This document shows positions 50,033-63,415 of a stretch of DNA of 64,000 bases, piece by piece. The notes beneath the pieces are model-generated. The model was not told the DNA's origin. It did not search any database and saw only the letters and a list, made by a program, of their open reading frames with translations. The translations under genes and the position numbers were made by a program. This stretch comes from Allodiplogaster sudhausi (lineage: Eukaryota > Nematoda > Chromadorea > Rhabditida > Diplogasteridae): NCBI GenBank assembly GCA_945643635.1, contig CALZFC010000044.1, positions 975,001 to 1,039,000 on the forward strand. The letters are read 5' to 3'. Numbering within the stretch: position 1 is the stretch's first letter; each line of letters starts with the position of its first letter.

Positions 50033-50840
50033 CTGGAAATCCTTATTTGTCCTTGTTTCGCATACGAATGCAGCATTGTTGCTTTACACTTCAATTCGCT
50101 TCCTTCGATATCTCTTCATATTTCTTTTCATGTGTTCATATATATGAACATATGAAAAGAAATATGTTTGAGTTAGGTAAAGAGTTCTTTCAACTAGAAA
50201 AAGTTTAATAAAAACAATTGTGATGATTGTGTAAAAAGGGATTTTGATGAAAAGCTTTCAATACCAAAGCAAGGATTAGATAGGGAAGAGAGTCGCAAAC
50301 GTTCACTGTATAAAATCTAAGTTTTTTATAACTTAAAAAATACGTGATTTTCATGATGAATGAAACAATATCCGTGAAACCGAAAAACGTGTAAATTGAT
50401 TGTGTCGTTTTCAAGCATTAAGTTGCTCGACTCATTTCCATCACAACTGGCTTTTCTGGAGTAATAAGGATCATCTACATACTTTATGTAAACCTGAGCT
50501 GAAGTAACGAGTTGAACATTAAAGCAGATTTTTACATCAGAACTTTCTATTGCAACAATTCATGAAACTCTGATAGTAAGTTTTAACTGGAGATAATTTT
50601 GCAATGCAAAGTATTTGTTTGATTAAAATGAGAAAATTAAGTGGCCGATTCAATAAATTTCAGATGTGTACTTTCCTAGAAATTAAATATTTGCTTAATT
50701 AGTTGGTTTAATACTTTTCGATCAACAAACTCTAAGTACATAAGCACTTTTAATCCAAATATCAACGCATACTTTTTACACTGATTCCTTCACTTCTTCC
50801 TCATTCTCATCGATGCACTAATGGAAGTCGATTTCTTCAG
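50033..50840. other. Intergenic
   Basis: AT-rich, no coding signal. A perfect short inverted repeat (TTCATATGTTCATATATATGAA type) lies near 50125-50165. Confidence 0.5.
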
Positions 50841-52103
50841 CGCTCTCCTCTACTCGCTCCCTCTCGCTCACTCTCTACTTCTCATGCTCCGTCACCGTAC
50901 CTCAACCTGCTCGCCCCTCTCACCCTCGTTCTCTTGTCTTCCCATGGTCTCTCACCGCCCTCTCATCTGACGTCGTCTGCCTCACGTCCGGCCTGCGCGT
51001 CGCGAAGGACGTACATCTGTGGCCAGTGACGGAAGCGGGCAAGAAGAAGCTCATGTGCGAGATTTTCCTCGAGCCCGCGATGCAGGTTCGAATACAATTT
51101 TTTTTAAATTAGAAATATAATTTTTAAAAAAAACCAACAAAAAAATAAGAAAAAATTGTCTTGTAGCCACGCCCTCGTCGTACAAACTGCGCTGCAACTG
51201 CCGCCGCCGCTTCAAGACGCAGTTGAAGTCACGCAACGCGCATCATCGACAAGGGCCACTGTATTTTTTAAATTCATTTATTCAGGCGGGAATTGCTCTC
51301 TCATCAGATTACTTTGAACGTTCCGTCGTAAAAATGATGGTACATACATAATTTTAGTAACAACTTATAGCAAACACTACCACTAAAAACTTATTATGAT
51401 AATTGCAGCTGTTCCTTCCTGCCGACAAGCCCCTTAGCGAGTTTCACCTGAAAATGCTGATCGGCTGCCATGCGCTGTCAATTCAGCTCGAGCTCGTTCC
51501 TGGCGACCGGTCGTTCTGGCGTTCGATCCTTCAGCGTCCGTACTTGGTCAACCTTTCTATCCACTGAAATTTGCGAGCAAAGACATGTCGGCTTCCGCTA
51601 ATTGAATGATCGTAAATTTTCAGAAGCCTCCCCTCGGCTTCTTCAGCGACGCAACCGGTCCGCTCTTATCTTTCCAGCAACGACCAACCTTACGATCACA
51701 TGTCTTCTTCTATTGCTGAAGCCCTCTTGGTGTGCATTTTGCACCAAGAACATCTCCTCAAAGTGGATATAAAAAAAAGAAAGATAAAGTACTTGAGCGC
51801 GGTCTCTCGCCTTACGGCTCGCCCCTGCGCGCCATGCTTGATTAGGCAATCCTTCCCGTCGTGGTCCGTCGGCTCGAGGGATCCGCTGTTGAGAAGCTCA
51901 CGCGGATAGAGAGCGACGTCCAGCAGGCCATCCACTCCGAAGTTAACGACAATGGGATAGAGGGCTATTTATAATTATTCATAGATAATTCGTCATTATA
52001 TTTTTTCGCAATCTCTGGATATAAAATTAATCAAGAATAAAAATTTTGTTCGCTGCAGCGCCCGATTGCGTCTTCGTGACGGAAGTTGCTACCGAACTGG
52101 CCG

Positions 52104-52144
<41 letters not shown>

Positions 52145-52476
52145 TTCTCTTTGCCATTCTCAGCCCGAGTCACGCCTCGGCTGAGCTGCCAGAGCCTCAG
52201 CGCGAGCATGCCAGATCCGTCTTTGTCAAGAATTCACTTTGCTTATGAAAATGGTAAATTTAATGAAAATAATTTCTTTTACATGAAGCTCAATTTATGC
52301 AAGCAGTTTTATTGCAGCACCCGAGCATCCGCGGAGTTGGCTTTGTGGACGAAGAGGAGAAGAACGAGGAAGGAAGTAAGGAAGCGGAGAGGGAGGGAGA
52401 GGAGGGGGAGGAAGAGCACGAGGCGGCCTCTTCTCTCGGCAACTCTAGCGATGTCAGCACTGCATTTGAGGCTTGA
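50841..52476 (+). CDS. Unrecognised protein with helical middle and acidic C-terminus (5' end uncertain)
   Basis: In-phase exons: ...-51085, 51409-51539, 51624-51729, 51846-51941, 52059-52075, 52164-52224, 52318-52476. Readable stretches: LWPVTEAGKKKLMCEIFLEP, then LFLPADKPLSEFHLKML, then an Ser-rich part, then an amphipathic helix (AILPVVVRRLEGSAVEKL), then a tail with about 25 acidic residues ending STAFEA. An extra exon 51167-51221 can be fitted only by changing the phase of its predecessor, so I leave it out. The first exon is open from about 50,820 without an ATG before 51055; an acceptor-like TTCAG at 50836-50840 was used as provisional start. One intron in this gene ends with a (CT)n tract before its acceptor. 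I recognise no family. Confidence 0.5.
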
Positions 52477-53820
52477 GAGGGCGAATACAAAAGAAGGAAA
52501 ACCGGTTCATCAAGTTAAAAAATTTTGATAAAAGATGGACAGATTTATTATCTATGGAAATTTTTTCTTCCAGATCCTGTGGCTTCCGTGACGGGGCAAT
52601 CCGCTCTCATAGCATAAAGAACTTGGACCCTTCTGTCGCTACATCTAACAATAAATGGATATGCGGGAAATATGCAGTAGGAAGTAAATGGAAGAAAAGA
52701 GTGAAGTGAAGATCGAAGAAAAGTTATTAAAAACGGAGATAGCTTTGTCATCTCCCTCTCTTATCGTTATCTCTCTCAACCGTTCTCTCTCTCTCTCTCC
52801 ATCTCCTCTATCTTCCTCTCCCCTCTCCCACTCGTTCTCCGACACTCAGTCTCCCTCTGCATCTTTCGTCTGATTTCATGAAACATATAATAGCGTTCAT
52901 ACTTGTTCTGATCGTGAGATCGAGATGAAGGCGGTGGACGAACATCTCCTGACGATGGATTCATTCTGGTGGCATCTTTGCTGAGATCTCGGGTATCCCT
53001 TCAATCTCTCCACTCATGGTCAGGATATGCCATCAGAACAACTGCACGTATTCGAACAACTTCAACTTGAAGAGATCGGGGAGGAAGGGAGAAAGGGAGA
53101 GATGAAGTGTGTTGCGGAAGAGATAAGTGAGAAAGAGGGAGAGGGAAGAAGGGAAAGCGGGAAAGAAAGAGAACGAGAGAGAAAGAGAATGAGAGAGAGA
53201 GAGAGGGAGGGAGGGAGAGACAGAGCTTAAGAGGAGATAATGCGGCATTTACGCAACTATCAATCCCTCCGTGGAAGTGATTTCAATTATCCGGACCGTT
53301 CCAATCGAGAGGCCGGCAGTTAATTATTTCTACTGTGCATGGTGCATGGTGTACATGATGAAGTGCGTGGTGTCACTGTTTCATTCAGCGTGCAAAAAAT
53401 TAATTGCCATGCAGGCCGCTTGATTGAATTCATTTTCTTCCACTTTCATCGCTTGCTATTCGTGAGCATTTCGTTTCGAATTGATTCATGGTTATTTTTT
53501 CTCGATTTGTAGATTCCTAGCTGAAAGGCTTCTGAAGCTTTCGACTTTTAAATTTGTCAAAAAAAAATTCAAATAAGGAATTGTCTCGGCACGATTAGCC
53601 TTACTGAACATTTCTAATACTGTATAACTTGATTTTTTTCTTAACTTTCATCGAGGCTTATCTTAATGTTAAGAATTGATGACCAGCCGTGTCGCGGATA
53701 CATAATACCTATTTGCTGCATGAGTCGGTCTCCGTACTCGGCGCTGTTGATTCGTTGCTTTAGTAATTGCCCACTAAATGTAAGCTGCCAACTTCTTATC
53801 TTTCAGTAGAAAGCAAAGTT
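52477..53820. other. Intergenic with CT/GA tracts
   Basis: CT-rich near 52780-52830 and GA-rich at 53060-53222. No gene seen. The 53806-53820 acceptor (CTTTCAG) before the next ATG may be a spliced-leader site. Confidence 0.5.
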
Positions 53821-56800
53821 ATGAAGAAGTCGCAAGGCCAGCATCGCCCGGATCCTTTCGTTGCTCCCATTGCGCGCGTGCTCTCCGCTTCCTCATCACT
53901 CTGCCGTCACTACATCAATGATGAAATGGAAGGCGCACTCGACACTGGTTCGAAACGTTTCCGACTGCTAGCATTCATTCTAAATTACTGCTGACTATTC
54001 GGTTTTCACTTATTGAACATTGTGCCTGCTTCTGATGCCTTCTTCCATCTGCTTTCTGTAAAAATGTTTTCCTTTTTTTGCAGCACAGATTGCTTTAAAG
54101 CATTATCTAGGAGCTTGTATTAAATGTGAAGTCGAAGTTTCGAATTACCATTCATTTTACGTTGTTATTTGTTCTATGACAACGAACTTCTTTTCTTCGC
54201 AGTGGAGACAGTTCCGCCGCCCATCTGGCGTCCGAGCACACCAACTAACGAAGGAGTCAAGGTGATTTAAAATGATTACTTATTTAAAAAGAAAGGAATA
54301 AAGACTAGGGTAGGCTATTGAGGGAGGGGAGACATGGGCGTTTCTTTTTCTAGAAACTTGCTTTGGATAAAATATGTGCATTCGAGCTCTATAGTGGTTC
54401 ATTAATCTTTTTTGCTTGTTGCTTTGTTTCATTCGAAAGAGTGCACAAAACTGCTGTATTGATTGAGCATGTATCGTCCAAGTTTAAGGCAAATATTCTC
54501 ACTTTTCTTACTTTTTGAAGTTAAATGTTTTTGAAGTTATTTTGAAGGAGAAAATGCAGCCTGCACAGGTGTGCCAAAAGCGTTCACGGATCGTGGAGGA
54601 AGCTTCACCGCCTTTGGCTGACAAGAAGGTTAGGCTTAAAAAAGAATCGAACCATTGGCCAGGCTATAACATGTTTTAAGCTGGGGGGGGGGGGGGTTTA
54701 ACATCGTTATCACGAATTGAAGATAACAAAGTGCTCCATAATATTTATTTTATACAATTTTAAACTTGCACACGCTCTATTTTAGTCAGTTAATTTGTGT
54801 GACTGAATTCGTGCTGCCCAGCATAATAAAACTGTAAAAAGTAATAACAAAGTAAAATTTAGAAGCGCGGCGGACTCTGGGAGGATTCTTCTCAATCTTC
54901 GGATGAGATTAGGCCAAGGCCGCGTAGAAGGAAGGTTCGTACGAGTTCCTTACTTTGTTATTTGGGAGCCCAAAAACCTTTGTGGGTTGGCCAGAAACTG
55001 GGTTTTCATTAAATATTCGCTGGAATCGTAGTATTATATTTCTCTGTTTGTGGCGAACGAAGAGTAACAACATATGCCTTGAGCTTAATAATATAAAGAA
55101 GAATATTTTTAATGCCGCTGAGTCAATAGAATCAGGCTAATTTGTGTGACTTCGATATTGCTCTTTTCACCTACAAATTTTTTCAAACTCTTTTTAAGTG
55201 AATAATGAAATGAACTTCAGAAGAGCGTCGGAGACTGGGAACATTCTTTGCGATCGGTCGATGAAGTTATGTCGTCTGCTTCGCCGGAACGGAGAGTTCG
55301 TTCGAGTTCTTCATTTTTCTGAATTTTTTTCGACAAAAAGGTTTCTTAATTGAAAAGAAAGAAAGTTCCTGAAAAACACTGTAGTATGCATGTTCAATAT
55401 GGCATAGTATAGATGAAGATAGTTTTGATTTGTATTATCCTTTTCAAATTGAATGCAATTCAGAAGTCTGGAAGGCCACCGAGGAATGCAAAGACGAATT
55501 CTGTCACTTTTCAGCAACCACAGCAATCGCCTCCCCGCACGGTATTGTTTAGATTTTTTTAAACTAATATAACTAATACGTCTTTTAATAATAATTTTTT
55601 TTAATTTTTATTTTATATTATTTTTTATTGTTACAACTTTTTTAGATTAGAAAAAGGTTACAAAATTTCTTGCAGCAATTCATCTTCGACGAAGAAGCCT
55701 CGACAATGTCTTCGAATACGAGTTTCATGGGCAGCAGGAGCTTGAGCTGTTGCGTGAGTGGTTTCATGTCTGTTTATTTTGAAAAGGGCAAGGTTCATGA
55801 TTCGTTAAATGTTAGCTTGCAATAATCTTATGCTTTCTGAATTTCTACTGTTGTCTCTGATGTAAGGCAAATCGATGAATTTTACATCTAATTGCCTTTT
55901 TTTAATTGTCATTTCCTTTTCGTTTTTTTTCGAAACGAATAATTTTACTTCTAATTGCTATTTTATTTTAAAAAATATTTCCAGACCTCATTTCTCCTCT
56001 CGCAAGACGCCTCCTTTATTGCTTCGCAGAGTTCGCTTCTTCAAATGGCACAAGAGACGACATTTCCAGGACCGCAAGTATGTGTTATTTTTTCGACTCC
56101 ATATTTTCTTTGAAGGAAATTTCTCTTGTGAAATGCGTTTGTGTCTGATATCCAGGGGTAAAAAAAGGTATTTTCCCCAGTCAGATTTTGACATGCAAAT
56201 TCGATATTTTACTCTACTCGCCTTGCTTTGCTTGTCCCTTCCCTACTCTGCTTTACCAATCAGTTATGATGGGCTTTTATTGCCTGATATGACGTTCTTC
56301 TTTCAAAGCTCCCCGGATACGAGCCGACTTCCCAAACGACTGCTCCGCCTGCTGAAGTGAAGCAGTCTGATTCCTCCCACTCTTCCTTATCCAGCTCTCT
56401 AAGGCTTCAGGCGGTGAAGCAGGAACAGCAAGAACCCGCGCAATCCTACGCACTCGGGCGATTCGAGTTTGTGCCAGGTACAGTTTATTCTCTGAGAGAG
56501 ATTTGGGATTTGCCTTCTTAAAGCTTTTCTTTCATGATGTTTTACAATTCGTACCGGTATTCTTAACATTTATTCATTTTCTCGGTACATTTGTCAAGGT
56601 AAGTTGAAAAAAGTCATATCTGATGATTTTGAAGATTGATTGCCAAGCATTCATCTCTCTATCTTCGATTCCCCCTATATCTTCGTCTGTCTCTCTGACC
56701 TTCTTTGCTCTCCACCAGGGGAAAAGGGACTGTCGATTTCACAGACCCACCCTGATTTTGGGCCTCCCCAAAGCCGTACCCCGCACCATATGTTTGAGTA

Positions 56801-56938
56801 TCATTTAGGAAAAACAGCTGACCTTCCCTGGTTTCAGGGCCCAGTTACTCCTTCCCCACCCTAATCTCTGGGTCCTCGACAGAGGGTTTTTACTCCCTGC
56901 TCCACCTCTCGCTTTAAGAATACACACGCACGCTATCT

Positions 56939-56983
<45 letters not shown>

Positions 56984-59900
56984 GAAGTGAAGCTCACCGT
57001 GCTTGTGGTGACCAGTACGAGTTGATTATGGGCACGGCGACCCTTGGTGACTTCTCTGCTGTTCTTCTGATGAATCGCCTCTCGGGCGTCACTCGACTCC
57101 AGGTTGGAAGGCGGTGTGAAAAATATTAAGAAAAATAAACATTTATGTGTTTAGTAAATGCGTAGTTTTATTAACGTTAACGAATCATGTATTTTAGTTT
57201 TAATTTTGAAACGTGAATTATGAATTAGTTACTTAAACCTGAGTCTATGATTGAGAATCAGGTTCTTGTTGTGTTAAACAAGACTGGTTGGCAATAAAAA
57301 AAGAATGTATAAAATTAATAAATTTTTTTAAAATCTATTAGCTATATTCTTTCTTTGTCTCTGAAGCCCTCCCTAATTGCAGCTCTTCTCCCTTTTGACC
57401 GGAGCGTGGGGGGCTAGCGTCGATCTGCCATGTGTCCTCTTTCCCTTCATGAACGCCATCACCATTCTGCCAGAAGTCGAGGATGTTGTCAGTTGGAAAC
57501 TGTAGTTTCTTACAATCCAACTTGGAAATACAAATTGGAAACTGTAGTTTCAGAGAAGAATTAGTATTATTATCTGTTGGTTGGAATCTGTAATATTAAA
57601 GTTACAATGTTTTGTTGTTCATATACAAATTTGTTATGAATTTTTTTTTCTATGAATTGTACACATTTCATGGCTAACACCTCAGGGTTACCCCGTGGCA
57701 GTCGTCTTCCGCCAGAACAAAGAGAACGGAATTCGTGCTCTTCTGGCGAGCATCCGGACCGATTTGTCTGAGATTACTGTTGTCAAGGTAGATGTTTTTC
57801 TTCTTTTAATTTTTTTCTTTTTTGAAAATTTGGTTTCTTGAATCCCTTTCTGTACAAATGAGCAATTGCAAGGTTTTGAAACGCAAAAAGGACTCTTAAA
57901 AAGATGAAATTTTCAAATATGATACCTGGTGGATATCGTATACAGCGGCTTCTTTTATACATCCAGATTTAGTCGACTTCGCTGGCTTCATGAAACTTCC
58001 GAAATTAAAATAAATTTTAAACTAAACTGATGAAAAAAAAGCAAAATATGTAACAAATATACTTGTGAAAATCTGACCTTCCTTCCATCTCCCTTCCAAG
58101 GCGCTGGCCTTCGCGGAGCGCACTTCTCATCGTGCGATTATGCTGACTTCCACACCCACCGCCGGAAAGTTCCTCGTCATCCTCCGTGATCAGAATCCAG
58201 AGATCAAAGGTATGATTCATAAACTATTTTTTTTCTCGTAAATGTAGGAGATTTTACTTGATTCGTTGCCCTAATCAGGCATGGCGTATTTTATCTATAA
58301 TAAAAACGCGTTGTTTGCTTACAAGTTTTTTTTTCTTTCCTTTTCTTCTAACAAGATTATTTTAAGTATTAATGACAGAGGTATTTTAAGTGTGCCGTTA
58401 CCGTAATCCAACCTTGATGAATCTGATGCTTGCAGCGCCTCCATGTCTGTACAGCATCGACTTCCAGCCGAGTGGCCAGATCAGCCTTTCTTTCCTGACC
58501 CATCTGAAGATGCAAACAAAGAATCGCCATATCGGCAACGCATATCGAGGTTAGAAATTGCATTTAATAAAAACTCTCTTTATTGCTTAAAAGAATAATT
58601 TAATATATTCATTAAAATTTCAAACAAATGCTTTAAACTTTTTTTCAAAATTAACTCGTCTGAAGTATAAATGTAACACGATTTATTTATGAGGCTAAGG
58701 CGTCACTTTTTGACGCTCCTTCGGATGCGATCAGGGAGAAATGGGGGGTTGGCTCCGGGAAGTCCAAAAACAGCGTGGGTACATAACGTAGACGGTACCT
58801 TTGTTAATCTTGGTTCCAGGCTTCGTGCACTCTGACAAGTTGTTCCTGCTCCCTCTGCTCCGCTCCCCTCTTGGCTTGGTCGTTGACTCGAAGCGCGTCT
58901 TCTGTTGCCACCTCGCCACCCTCTCGTGCCTCTACAGAGGAACCAAGACCGGGGTACGGTATCCGTCCGTTTTCGAAGAAATATAATGTAGTATCATTAT
59001 TATTCTATTGTTTTCTTTTCCCTTCCATGAGTTTATCTTCGACTTAATTTGAATTTTTTTAAAAATTTATTACGAACTTATAAGTAGTTTATCTTCAACT
59101 TAATGGGAATTTTTGATATATCATTAACTTACAAATTTATATGTATAGTTTTATTGTTATCGTATTGTTTTAGTTTCGTGTCTAGGCGTTTTACTTCAAC
59201 GTAATAATGCTTATTGGTGAGAATGTTTTTTACGTATTTAATTTAAAATAATAAACTTGCACAAATTGAGCCTGACGGCGCGCGTCCCTTGTCTCCTCAT
59301 GGATTCGTGATGACGTCAGTCTTCGAGACGCCAGCCGACGGCGCTGTCGTGTTCGCGCAGAACACAGAAGGCAGCTGGCAGCTAAGGCTCAGGGACTTGG
59401 CATGGAGCCAAGTCGACAGCTTCACGGGGGAAGAGGAGGGAGAGGTGAGAGGGGGGGGGGGGTGAGAGAGAGAGAGGATAAAGAGAGAGAGAAGATAGAT
59501 AGAGTTTTCTAAAAATAATATTGCACTTTTTTGTAAATATATGTAAAACGAAGAATGCAAGAGAGAAAGAGAGTGATTTTTTTAAATTATTGAAACATTT
59601 ATTTTTTTTGTTTGTTCCAGGATTGGTTTTTTTTCTGTCTTTTAGTTTTCCTATAAGCCAATGGAAAAACACATCGAGCTAATCTGAATTCAGGACTCGC
59701 AGCTGATCGCGCTTTCCCCGTCCGTTGACGGCTCGTCCGTCATTGGTGCGTCGTGTCAACTCGGGTTCGCCGGGTCACATCTCGTGCGCGCTCTCATTCA
59801 AGTTGGACATTTACTGCCATTGTAACCATAGATGTTGAAATAGTTGGAACAAGTATACAGCTTAACCGTTGGAGTGTTGCCCCTTCCTTGCTCTCTCTCT

Positions 59901-60124
59901 CTCTCTCTCTCTCCCTCTCTCTCTCGCTCTCTCTCTGTCTCTCTCTACCTCTCCTCTCTCGTCAGGCTAAGACTCTGCGTGTCTCTTCTGCTGAACACCT
60001 CTGGCTCCGTCTCCCTCCTTCGATTCGATCGCTGGCACACGAAGCTGGCATCTTTACTGCAAAGCAGCTGGAAGATTTCCTGGCAGATCAACATCATGAT
60101 GAGTATGGAAGTGAGGAATTCTAG
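53821..60124 (+). CDS. Orphan protein, 626 aa, 18 exons
   Basis: Exons: 53821-53947, 54203-54261, 54560-54628, 54863-54934, 55221-55295, 55464-55541, 55676-55753, 55985-56077, 56309-56477, 56984-57102, 57383-57487, 57686-57787, 58101-58209, 58436-58549, 58820-58953, 59271-59444, 59694-59738, 59966-60124. All phases fit and end at TAG. The N-terminal 270 residues are polar, Ser/Pro/Arg-rich and probably disordered; several exons begin KRGG, KSVG or KSGR and end in basic clusters, like a repeated exon unit (exons 4-6). The C-terminal 350 residues are hydrophobic/mixed with beta-rich character (for example YPVAVVFRQ, GKFLVILRD, PLGLVVDSKRVF), as expected for a folded domain, and end in an acidic tail. 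No signal peptide or TM. I do not recognise the family. Exon 3 could start at 54569 instead. Exon 10 follows directly on a (CT)n tract acting as polypyrimidine tract. Confidence 0.72.
56938..56980. repeat. (CT)n tract forming the 3' splice-site pyrimidine tract
   Basis: About 20 CT units ending directly in CAG, the acceptor of exon 10 of the orphan gene. Confidence 0.9.
59890..59960. repeat. (CT)n tract before last-exon acceptor
   Basis: CT microsatellite ending a few bases before the acceptor GTCAG at 59961-59965. Confidence 0.85.
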
Positions 60125-61320
60125 ACCCTGTCTCTAAGGGTGCCCTTTGATTTCCCCTCAGCTTATCCTTGAACTTCTCCTCAGGTTATCTTTGAATTTA
60201 TTTATCCTCATGGTCATTCACTTCTTGAATTTCTAATATAAGCACTGTGAATATGAATGTGTTATAATTTTACTCATAAATGGGCTGGACACCCATTCTG
60301 TCTCATCTCTTTTCTTGTTCCATTGATTTATCATTATATCGCTCACTTATTGAAGAAGAAGAGTTACTCATGTCTGCTTCACGGTGTGAATATTAGAAGC
60401 CTGTTTTATTTTTGAGCCCTATCTGTTTCTAATCTTAGAAGTGATCCTGTTTATCATCTCATTGGATTAATTTATCACTAACATAGGATGTTTTTCTGTC
60501 AGATGAAGTCGTCAGTATACATTGTATCATATCAGATTTGTTCTGTTTCACAATACTTGTCTCACTTGTGCTATTTTTGTCACATAACCCCATTGCTAAT
60601 ACTTCCATGGGAACATTCCTTTTCCGCAACGTAAAAAAGATTTTGTTTTCGTGTAAATTTGGTGTTGACTGCTTTGTTGATTTATTGTAATTTTGGTTGG
60701 GTGTAATTTTTAATAAAGGAATATCTTTGTATTCTCTTTTAAAACGACTAATAGTTTTGAAACTCTGTTCCAATACTTGGCGATCACTGCTCGATGTACG
60801 GTGGCTTCGAGAAAAGAGGAGTTATGTGAATCTGTTTGGGGTGGCCATGAGAGAGAGAGAGAGAGAGAGAGAGTCGAAGATAGAGAGGACAGAGAGAGGG
60901 AGCGAGGAAGAAGACAGAGAGACAGAGAGAGAGGGAGGAAGAAGGGGGGGGAGAGAGAGAGGGAAAAGCAGAAGTCCCGAGGCCATCAATCAGAGTTTTC
61001 CCAATGCCCTAGTGCTCTATCAACCCGTGCTAATTGTAAGGAACAGGTGGATTGCTTCAGAGTTCTTCCTTTATCCCCATTTCATTTGTTGCTCGCATTT
61101 CTGTCTTTCTTCATGTTTTACTCTGTCCTGTATTGTTTTTCCCCTACCTAACTAAGGATATCTGAAAATACGTGGTGAAGTGAAAGCAAATATTGATAGG
61201 GGGGATGACATTGATGACACATCCAACTTTCGCAAAGAAATTGCCTGATGTCTCATTTCGCCATCGACATAAAAATTGGAATCGAAACCGCATGGCAGTA
61301 CTTGAATTGAAATAACCCCG
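60125..61320. other. 3' flank and intergenic with (GA)n tract
   Basis: GA-rich tract 60848-60962. ORFs over it are Glu/Arg repeats and are rejected. No gene seen. Confidence 0.5.
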
Positions 61321-61322
61321 CG

Positions 61323-61612
61323 GAGAAAAAGAGGGAGATAGAGAGAGGAGGGAGAGAAAAAGAGGGAGATAGAGAGAGGAGGGAGAGAAAAAGAGGGAGA
61401 TAGAGAGAGGAGGGAGAGAAAAAGAGGGAGATAGAGAGAGGAGGGAGAGAAAAAGAGGGAGATAGAGAGAGGAGGGAGAGAAAAAGAGGGAGATAGAGAG
61501 AGGAGGGAGAGAAAAAGAGGGAGATAGAGAGAGGAGGGAGAGAAAAGAGGGAGATAGAGAGAGGAGGGAGAGAAAAAGAGGGAGATAGAGAGAGGAGGGA
61601 GAGAAAAAGAGA
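61323..61612. repeat. 31-bp purine minisatellite, about 9 copies
   Basis: Nearly perfect head-to-tail copies of a 31-bp purine-only unit (GAGAAAAAGAGGGAGATAGA... plus GAGAGGAGG). One copy is a base shorter in the A-run. Because 31 is not a multiple of 3, the open minus-strand frames cycle through three phases; that is a repeat artefact, not coding. Confidence 0.9.
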
Positions 61613-61898
61613 GAAGGAGTAGTGGCCAAGGCTTCTCCTGTGTCTTTGCAGCTTTTTTTTATTGTATTGGCTACATTTCTGCAGAATGCTGCAGCGCGAG
61701 CTTCGCTTTTCATTGACCATTGTCGCTCTCAAAGCAATCGCCAGTGAACAAAAACAATCGTTCTATTTAATGTAAACAAACATTGGGGTTAAGTTTGTGG
61801 GAGAGAGAAGAGAGAGGGCGAGAGAACGAGAGAGAGAGAAAGAGAAATAGAGATAGAGATAGAGATAAGGAGAAAGAATGAAAGAGTGAGACTGGAGT

Positions 61899-61942
<44 letters not shown>

Positions 61943-62286
61943 AAGTGTGCTGAATGAATGCTGACTCACTGGCTGCACTCCTTCGCGTATCACCCTCATG
62001 AAGTGTCCACAGCTATTCTACTAACGCTCTGTAAACGAATATATCATTCGATTGTAACCGCCTTTGCACCTTTCCTGATTTTCTCCTTATTGAACATTTT
62101 CAAAACCCTTCTGTTCCTTTTTTTCAGTTTGAAAGCATTGGAGGTTTTCAGTGCGCCGTAGTAACCAAAAAAAAGAGCCATATTCCACCTCTGATTTTCT
62201 GTGCATGGAGCCTCTATCGTTCCTCTAAAAAAAATTCTGCTTTCTTTCGATTATCATCTTTTTTACGCGCGCTATCTTTCTCTCTT

Positions 62287-62318
<32 letters not shown>

Positions 62319-62406
62319 GCTCTCTCTCTCGCTCTGTGTTCATTAATCATTTCATGTTCGTGGATTCATTCTGGAGCGTGCCTCTCCGTATAACAATCCA
62401 TTCAGG
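61613..62406. other. Intergenic with GA/CT tracts, upstream of saposin gene
   Basis: (GA)n at 61801-61940 and (CT)n at 62278-62335. The acceptor-like ATTCAG at 62401-62405 immediately precedes the saposin ATG and may be a spliced-leader site. Confidence 0.5.
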
Positions 62407-63415
62407 ATGCGTACCCTCTTCTTTCTGCTCGCTATTTTCTCTGCTGTCCACGCTGGCGGCCTCATCTGCCAGCCCTGCATTGACATTGTTACGGTAAGGA
62501 TAAATATTTGCGTTGTTGTTTTTTTTTTATTTTTTAATGGATTTTTAATAATTTATTTTTCTAATTATTGCGAGATATCAAAATGTTAACATTGAATAGA
62601 ACAGCCTTTTTTCTTTCCACTTTCCAACATTCTCCTTATCTTATCTTTTAAAATTGTTATTTTTTCTTATAATTTTTTTTATTAAAACTTATAACAAAGA
62701 CCAGTTGCAGACCAATAATGATAATAATATAATTTCTTTCCAGAAGGTGGAAGGCGCCGCAGACCCGATCGAGGAGTTGAAGAAGCAGATTCACGTGGTG
62801 TGCGATCCTCTACCGTGGATCGCTGACTGGTGCAACGAGAAGCTCAATTCAGTTATAATTTATACCTGATTTATTTTTTTTAATTATATTTTTTTCTAGT
62901 ATTATTAAAATTTCTCAGATTTTGCTTTTTTTATCGGGATGTACATATTAATTATTATTGCCGACTTAAATTGATTTTCGACAGTGTGCTTGTTACATCT
63001 TTTCGTTAGCAATTGGGTGTATAAAAAACATGCATTTCGAAGAATACTGCGCCTGCCGCGGGAGGGGCGAAGGGTAGATCATTCCCAAACGGAGTCCTGC
63101 CTGCATTGCCTTTTTTCATTCTGATTTATCACCTTATTTTCTCACCCTGTGCCTTCATTAACCTGCTTAGGTATGCACTGAAATCAGTTGGGCTTACTTA
63201 TTGTAAACGTAGTAATATGGACTTGAGTCCGAAATTCTAATTAATTACATCTTAGATTACGTTTTTTTTAAAATTAAAATGTCCCCTCTTCTCAGCTCGC
63301 CGATCAGATTGTCAAGTTCCTTCGCGAGGGCGACAAGCCAGAAGTCGTCTGCCAGAAGATTGGTCTCTGTAATCCTGATGTCTTCAGGGACAACCGAGTG
63401 CCACCGCGATATTGA
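62407..63415 (+). CDS. Secreted saposin-B (caenopore-like) protein, third copy
   Basis: Exons 62407-62493, 62744-62851, 63296-63415; 104 aa. Signal peptide MRTLFFLLAIFSAVHAG, then a saposin-B domain with six cysteines: ICQPC, VVC, DWC, VVC, GLC. It is diverged from the pair at 34.8-37.9 kb (no LKKEIKK block; PLPWIADWC instead) and has a short charged C-terminal extension ending PPRY. Its two introns fall at the same places in the domain as in the other two. Exon 2 may start at 62744 or 62747 (CAGAAG). Expected role as for the family: lipid-binding or membrane-permeabilising effector. Confidence 0.88.

Noticed and set aside
51167..51221. GC-rich putative exon in the 50.8-52.5 kb gene
   Set aside because: Its entry phase does not match the preceding exon, whereas 51085 to 51409 joins in phase 0 without it.
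51642..51935. Minus-strand ORF reading MDGLLDVALYPRELLNSG...
   Set aside because: It overlaps plus-strand exons 51624-51729 and 51846-51941, which fit a seven-exon in-phase model; treated as antisense shadow.
61144..61732. Long minus-strand ORFs with a 31-residue repeat (SPSSLYLPLF...)
   Set aside because: They are the three-phase reading of the 31-bp purine minisatellite.
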